In this document: one piece after another, positions 61,400 through 64,000 of the stretch
How the letters are laid out: each line of letters opens with the position of its first letter
Position numbering within the stretch: the stretch's first letter is position 1
DNA from: Bacteroidota bacterium
GTDB lineage: Bacteria; Bacteroidota; Bacteroidia; Chitinophagales; Chitinophagaceae
Length of the DNA stretch: 64,000 nucleotides
Direction: 5' to 3'
Assembly (NCBI GenBank): GCA_018267545.1
Contig: JAFDYG010000457.1
Span: forward strand, 48,419-112,418
Notes under the pieces: model-generated
Seen by the model: the letters and a program-made list of their open reading frames with translations, nothing else
The model's database searches: none
What the model was told of the DNA's origin: nothing
Translations under genes and position numbers: made by a program

Positions 61400-64000
61400 T
61401 TAGTTCTTATTATTCTTGTTATCCAGTTTTTCCTTCGGCATCATTCCACCGGGCCGGGGCAGCGGAAAGCTCGCCAGCACGGCAGCATATTTCTTTTTCG
61501 TATTCTCCAGGCGGCCGCTGAGGAGGTTATAGACTTCCCGGTGCTGATCGGTCGGACGCCAGTCCGATCCGCCGGAGATGCTTTCTTTGGATATGGTCAG
61601 AAAGCGTTCCAGCAATTGCGCGGGACTGCGGAAGATATCCTGCCGGGCGCCCGTAGCGTGTACATCGTGCAACAGCGCTTCTACTTCAAGGAGCTGCTTT
61701 TGCCAGGCTTCCAGCCTGTCCTTTTGCTTCTTGTTCGCAATCGCCGGCTCGGCGGCAAGCGCCCGGGCGCGAAGTATCTCCAGCGTATCGATCATATGAA
61801 GGACAGATTGAATCGATTGATAGATCTCTGTGCCGAACTGGTATTGTAAACGGATGTCTTCGTCGGAACCCGCGGTATGCGGATCACGTAATACTTCAAC
61901 CGGCTGCCGGTATTCCTTGTTTCCAACCTTCAGGACGATAGTATAGCTGCCGGGCATGACCTTCGTCGTCGGCAAGCCAGGACCGATATCCAGGTCATAA
62001 ATGACCATTGCCCTTTCTCCATTTGAGTCCAGCTTCACCCAGTCCGCGTCTTCGGGCCGCGTGCGCAGCGGCGGCAGCACATAGGGCTGAAGTCCCAAAT
62101 CCCACCACACGCGGTTGACGCCGGCCTTGTTGGAGCCCTTGATCTGCTGCACCGTATTGCCGGCCTGATCGAGCACCACCACTTTCACCGTATCCGTCAC
62201 ATTGTCCTTCAGATAATAATTGATATCGGCACCGTACGGCGGATTCTGCCCGGAGGAAGAAGATCTCTCGCCGTGAATGCTGATGTGCGGCCGGAAACGA
62301 TAGGCCTTTCGCATCGGGAACAGATATGCTTCGGACTGCTGCACCTGGGTCGTAAACTCCCGTATCGGCGTAATGTCGTCAAGAATATAAAAGCCGCGGC
62401 CATAAGTGCCTATGACAAGATCCCGGAAGTCTTTCTGAATGGCGATGCCGTAGATGGGTACGGGAGGAAGGTCGTTCTTGAGATGGATCCAATGCGCGCC
62501 ATCGTCGGGCGAAAAATAGAGCCCGTTGTCCGTTCCCGCCCACAACAGGCCTTTCCTGGCCGGATCTTCCCTGACCTGGTGGATAAAGGAAGAATAACCC
62601 CGCGGGAAGCTGCCGGTAATCAGGGCCCAGCTCTTCCCAAAATCCGTAGTCTTGTAGATATACGGCTTGAAGTCTCCGATAAACTGGCAGTCGACCGCGA
62701 TATAGGCCGTTGCTGCATCGAAAGGGGAAGGACAAATATCGCGGATAGTAGACCACTTGGGCAGACCCGGCATATTTCCCGAGACGTTATCCCAGTGTTT
62801 GCCGTCGTCCCGGGTCACGTTCACCAGGCCGTCGTTGGAACCGGTCCAGAGAACGCCTTCCTTTACGGGGGATTCCGCGATGGCGTAGAGGGTACAGCCG
62901 TCGAACGTGAACAGATTGTCCGTGGAGACACCACCCGAGCTCTGCTGGTGCGACTTGTCATTCGTCGTAAGGTCGGGGCTGATGACATTCCATGACTGAC
63001 CTTCGTTGGTCGTCACGTGCACGTACTGGCTTCCGATATAAACTTTATTATGATTGTGACGGGAGATGATCATCGGATAGTTCCAGTGCCAGCGATACTT
63101 CATCTCCGCGGGAGGATAGCCATACCCTGCTTCCGGCCAGGCGCGGACGTCGCGAACATGACCGGTACGAAGATCGGTACGGTCCAGACCGCCGTCATAG
63201 CAGCCGGACCAGATGATGGCATTATCTTCCGGGTCGGGCTGGGCGAATCCGCTCTCGCATCCTCCGACCGTCGTCCACAGGCTGGTCGGGATGCCGCCCT
63301 GGAGGCTGTTGCTAGGACCACGATAGGAGCTGCCATCCTGTTTGTTGCCGTATACGTAATAAGGAACCTGGTTGTCGACCGCCACATGATACATCTGGGC
63401 GATGGGCAGGTTGACGTTCTGCCAGGTTTTGCCCGCATTATAAGTCATGTTCATGCAGCCATCGTGGGCCACCATGGCGCGGGCCGGATTTTTGGGATCG
63501 AACCACAGGTCGTGCGTATCGCCACCCGGACGATAGTCGCCGTTCTGACCGTTGCCGTTAAAGGATTTACCGCCATTCTTCGACTCCATGACTGTCACGC
63601 AGATGGTAAACACATTGTCCGGATCGCCTGTAGAAACGCGGACACGGGTATAATACGAAGCCCGCTGCGCCATCGAGTGGCTGGTAAACATCAGCTTCCA
63701 GGAACCTCCGCCGTCGTCGGAACGATACAGGCCGGGATCCTTGTCCTCCATGAGCGCATAGACGATATTGGGATTGGAAAAGGACACGTCCACGGAAGTC
63801 TTGCCCACGGGATGCTTTGCGCCGCCGGGAAGTCCGTTGCCCAACCGGTTCCAGGTCTTCCCCCCATCGGTCGATTTGAAGATTCCGCTGCCCGGGCCGC
63901 CGCTGTTGAGCTGCCATGTATTGAAGGTGATCTGCCACATCGCGGCGAAGAGAGTGCCGGGATGCTGCGGGTCCATGGACAGGTCGGAGCAGCCCGTCAG
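61400..64000 (-). CDS. VPS10/BNR-repeat protein, 5' end cut by window
   Basis: The last 867 residues or so of a large protein; the frame continues beyond 64000. It consists of repeated sortilin/BNR-type beta-propeller units with the signatures GIFKSTDGGKTWNRLG, GLYRSDDGGGSWKLMF and GLYFSPDDGAHWIH. A C-terminal region (about 555-700 of the visible part) has a beta sandwich and a helical end. Such proteins are commonly secreted or exposed; they may bind or cleave glycans or proteins, but many are called hydrolases on weak grounds. It ends 19 bases before the TonB receptor and may be co-transcribed. Confidence 0.85.
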   Translation of the reverse strand: MTGCSDLSMDPQHPGTLFAAMWQITFNTWQLNSGGPGSGIFKSTDGGKTWNRLGNGLPGGAKHPVGKTSVDVSFSNPNIVYALMEDKDPGLYRSDDGGGSWKLMFTSHSMAQRASYYTRVRVSTGDPDNVFTICVTVMESKNGGKSFNGNGQNGDYRPGGDTHDLWFDPKNPARAMVAHDGCMNMTYNAGKTWQNVNLPIAQMYHVAVDNQVPYYVYGNKQDGSSYRGPSNSLQGGIPTSLWTTVGGCESGFAQPDPEDNAIIWSGCYDGGLDRTDLRTGHVRDVRAWPEAGYGYPPAEMKYRWHWNYPMIISRHNHNKVYIGSQYVHVTTNEGQSWNVISPDLTTNDKSHQQSSGGVSTDNLFTFDGCTLYAIAESPVKEGVLWTGSNDGLVNVTRDDGKHWDNVSGNMPGLPKWSTIRDICPSPFDAATAYIAVDCQFIGDFKPYIYKTTDFGKSWALITGSFPRGYSSFIHQVREDPARKGLLWAGTDNGLYFSPDDGAHWIHLKNDLPPVPIYGIAIQKDFRDLVIGTYGRGFYILDDITPIREFTTQVQQSEAYLFPMRKAYRFRPHISIHGERSSSSGQNPPYGADINYYLKDNVTDTVKVVVLDQAGNTVQQIKGSNKAGVNRVWWDLGLQPYVLPPLRTRPEDADWVKLDSNGERAMVIYDLDIGPGLPTTKVMPGSYTIVLKVGNKEYRQPVEVLRDPHTAGSDEDIRLQYQFGTEIYQSIQSVLHMIDTLEILRARALAAEPAIANKKQKDRLEAWQKQLLEVEALLHDVHATGARQDIFRSPAQLLERFLTISKESISGGSDWRPTDQHREVYNLLSGRLENTKKKYAAVLASFPLPRPGGMMPKEKLDNKNNKN

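Overview
The window looks like part of a Bacteroidota chromosome, most likely from the Chitinophagaceae. Supporting signs are the promoters of TTG-N19/20-TAnnTTTG type, the weak ribosome binding sites, the many Sec signal peptides and lipoproteins, the ECF sigma/anti-sigma pairs and the giant YD-repeat/RHS proteins. This placement is inference; there is no rRNA or marker gene to fix the species. No insertion sequence, CRISPR array or prophage was recognised.

Layout. 113-1621 is an aldehyde dehydrogenase of the 2,5-dioxovalerate type. 1723-23815 (minus strand) is one closely spaced seven-gene block. In transcription order it encodes an Ig-like/coiled-coil surface protein, a predicted outer-membrane barrel, a secreted Fn3-like protein, a 2348-residue RHS-like giant, a small secreted protein, a 2552-residue RHS protein with a variable C-terminal tail, and a 152-residue presumed immunity protein. 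The tail and the immunity gene are clearly richer in AT than the RHS core. 24379-29673 (minus) runs from a carboxymuconolactone-decarboxylase-like gene and an ECF41 sigma factor into a TolC/HlyD/MFS efflux set, with an ECF41-type promoter in front. 29763-36568 holds two HxlR regulators, each divergent from an NAD(P)-binding oxidoreductase gene, a glycosidase-like gene with a DUF5009 membrane protein, and a MarR/GNAT pair under an 18-bp-arm palindrome.

36586-44148 carries a TPM protein, a 50-residue membrane protein, tRNA-Cys behind a 27-bp perfect palindrome, an acyltransferase, DUF488, MBL-fold, PQQ-type sugar dehydrogenase and SDR genes. It ends with a candidate RiPP system: a 61-residue lipoprotein-like precursor ending in a CPAC motif, followed by a DUF692/MNIO enzyme. 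Beside it lies a decayed condensation-domain gene. 44662-47665 is an ECF sigma/anti-sigma operon with two secreted DUF4097-like proteins. 47745-51577 holds two DUF3857/transglutaminase-like proteins, one without a recognisable catalytic Cys. 51671-54607 has a superfamily 1 helicase and two small lipoproteins. 54628-64000 (minus) has a large secreted protein, a haemin-type uptake operon (TonB receptor, binding lipoprotein, permease, ATPase) and a VPS10/BNR-repeat protein cut by the window end.

The items most worth following are the precursor/MNIO pair (42791-44148), the RHS operon with its exchangeable tail and immunity gene (1723-23815), the ECF41-linked efflux locus (24379-29730), and the compact palindromic promoters at 35565-35608 and 37734-37778.
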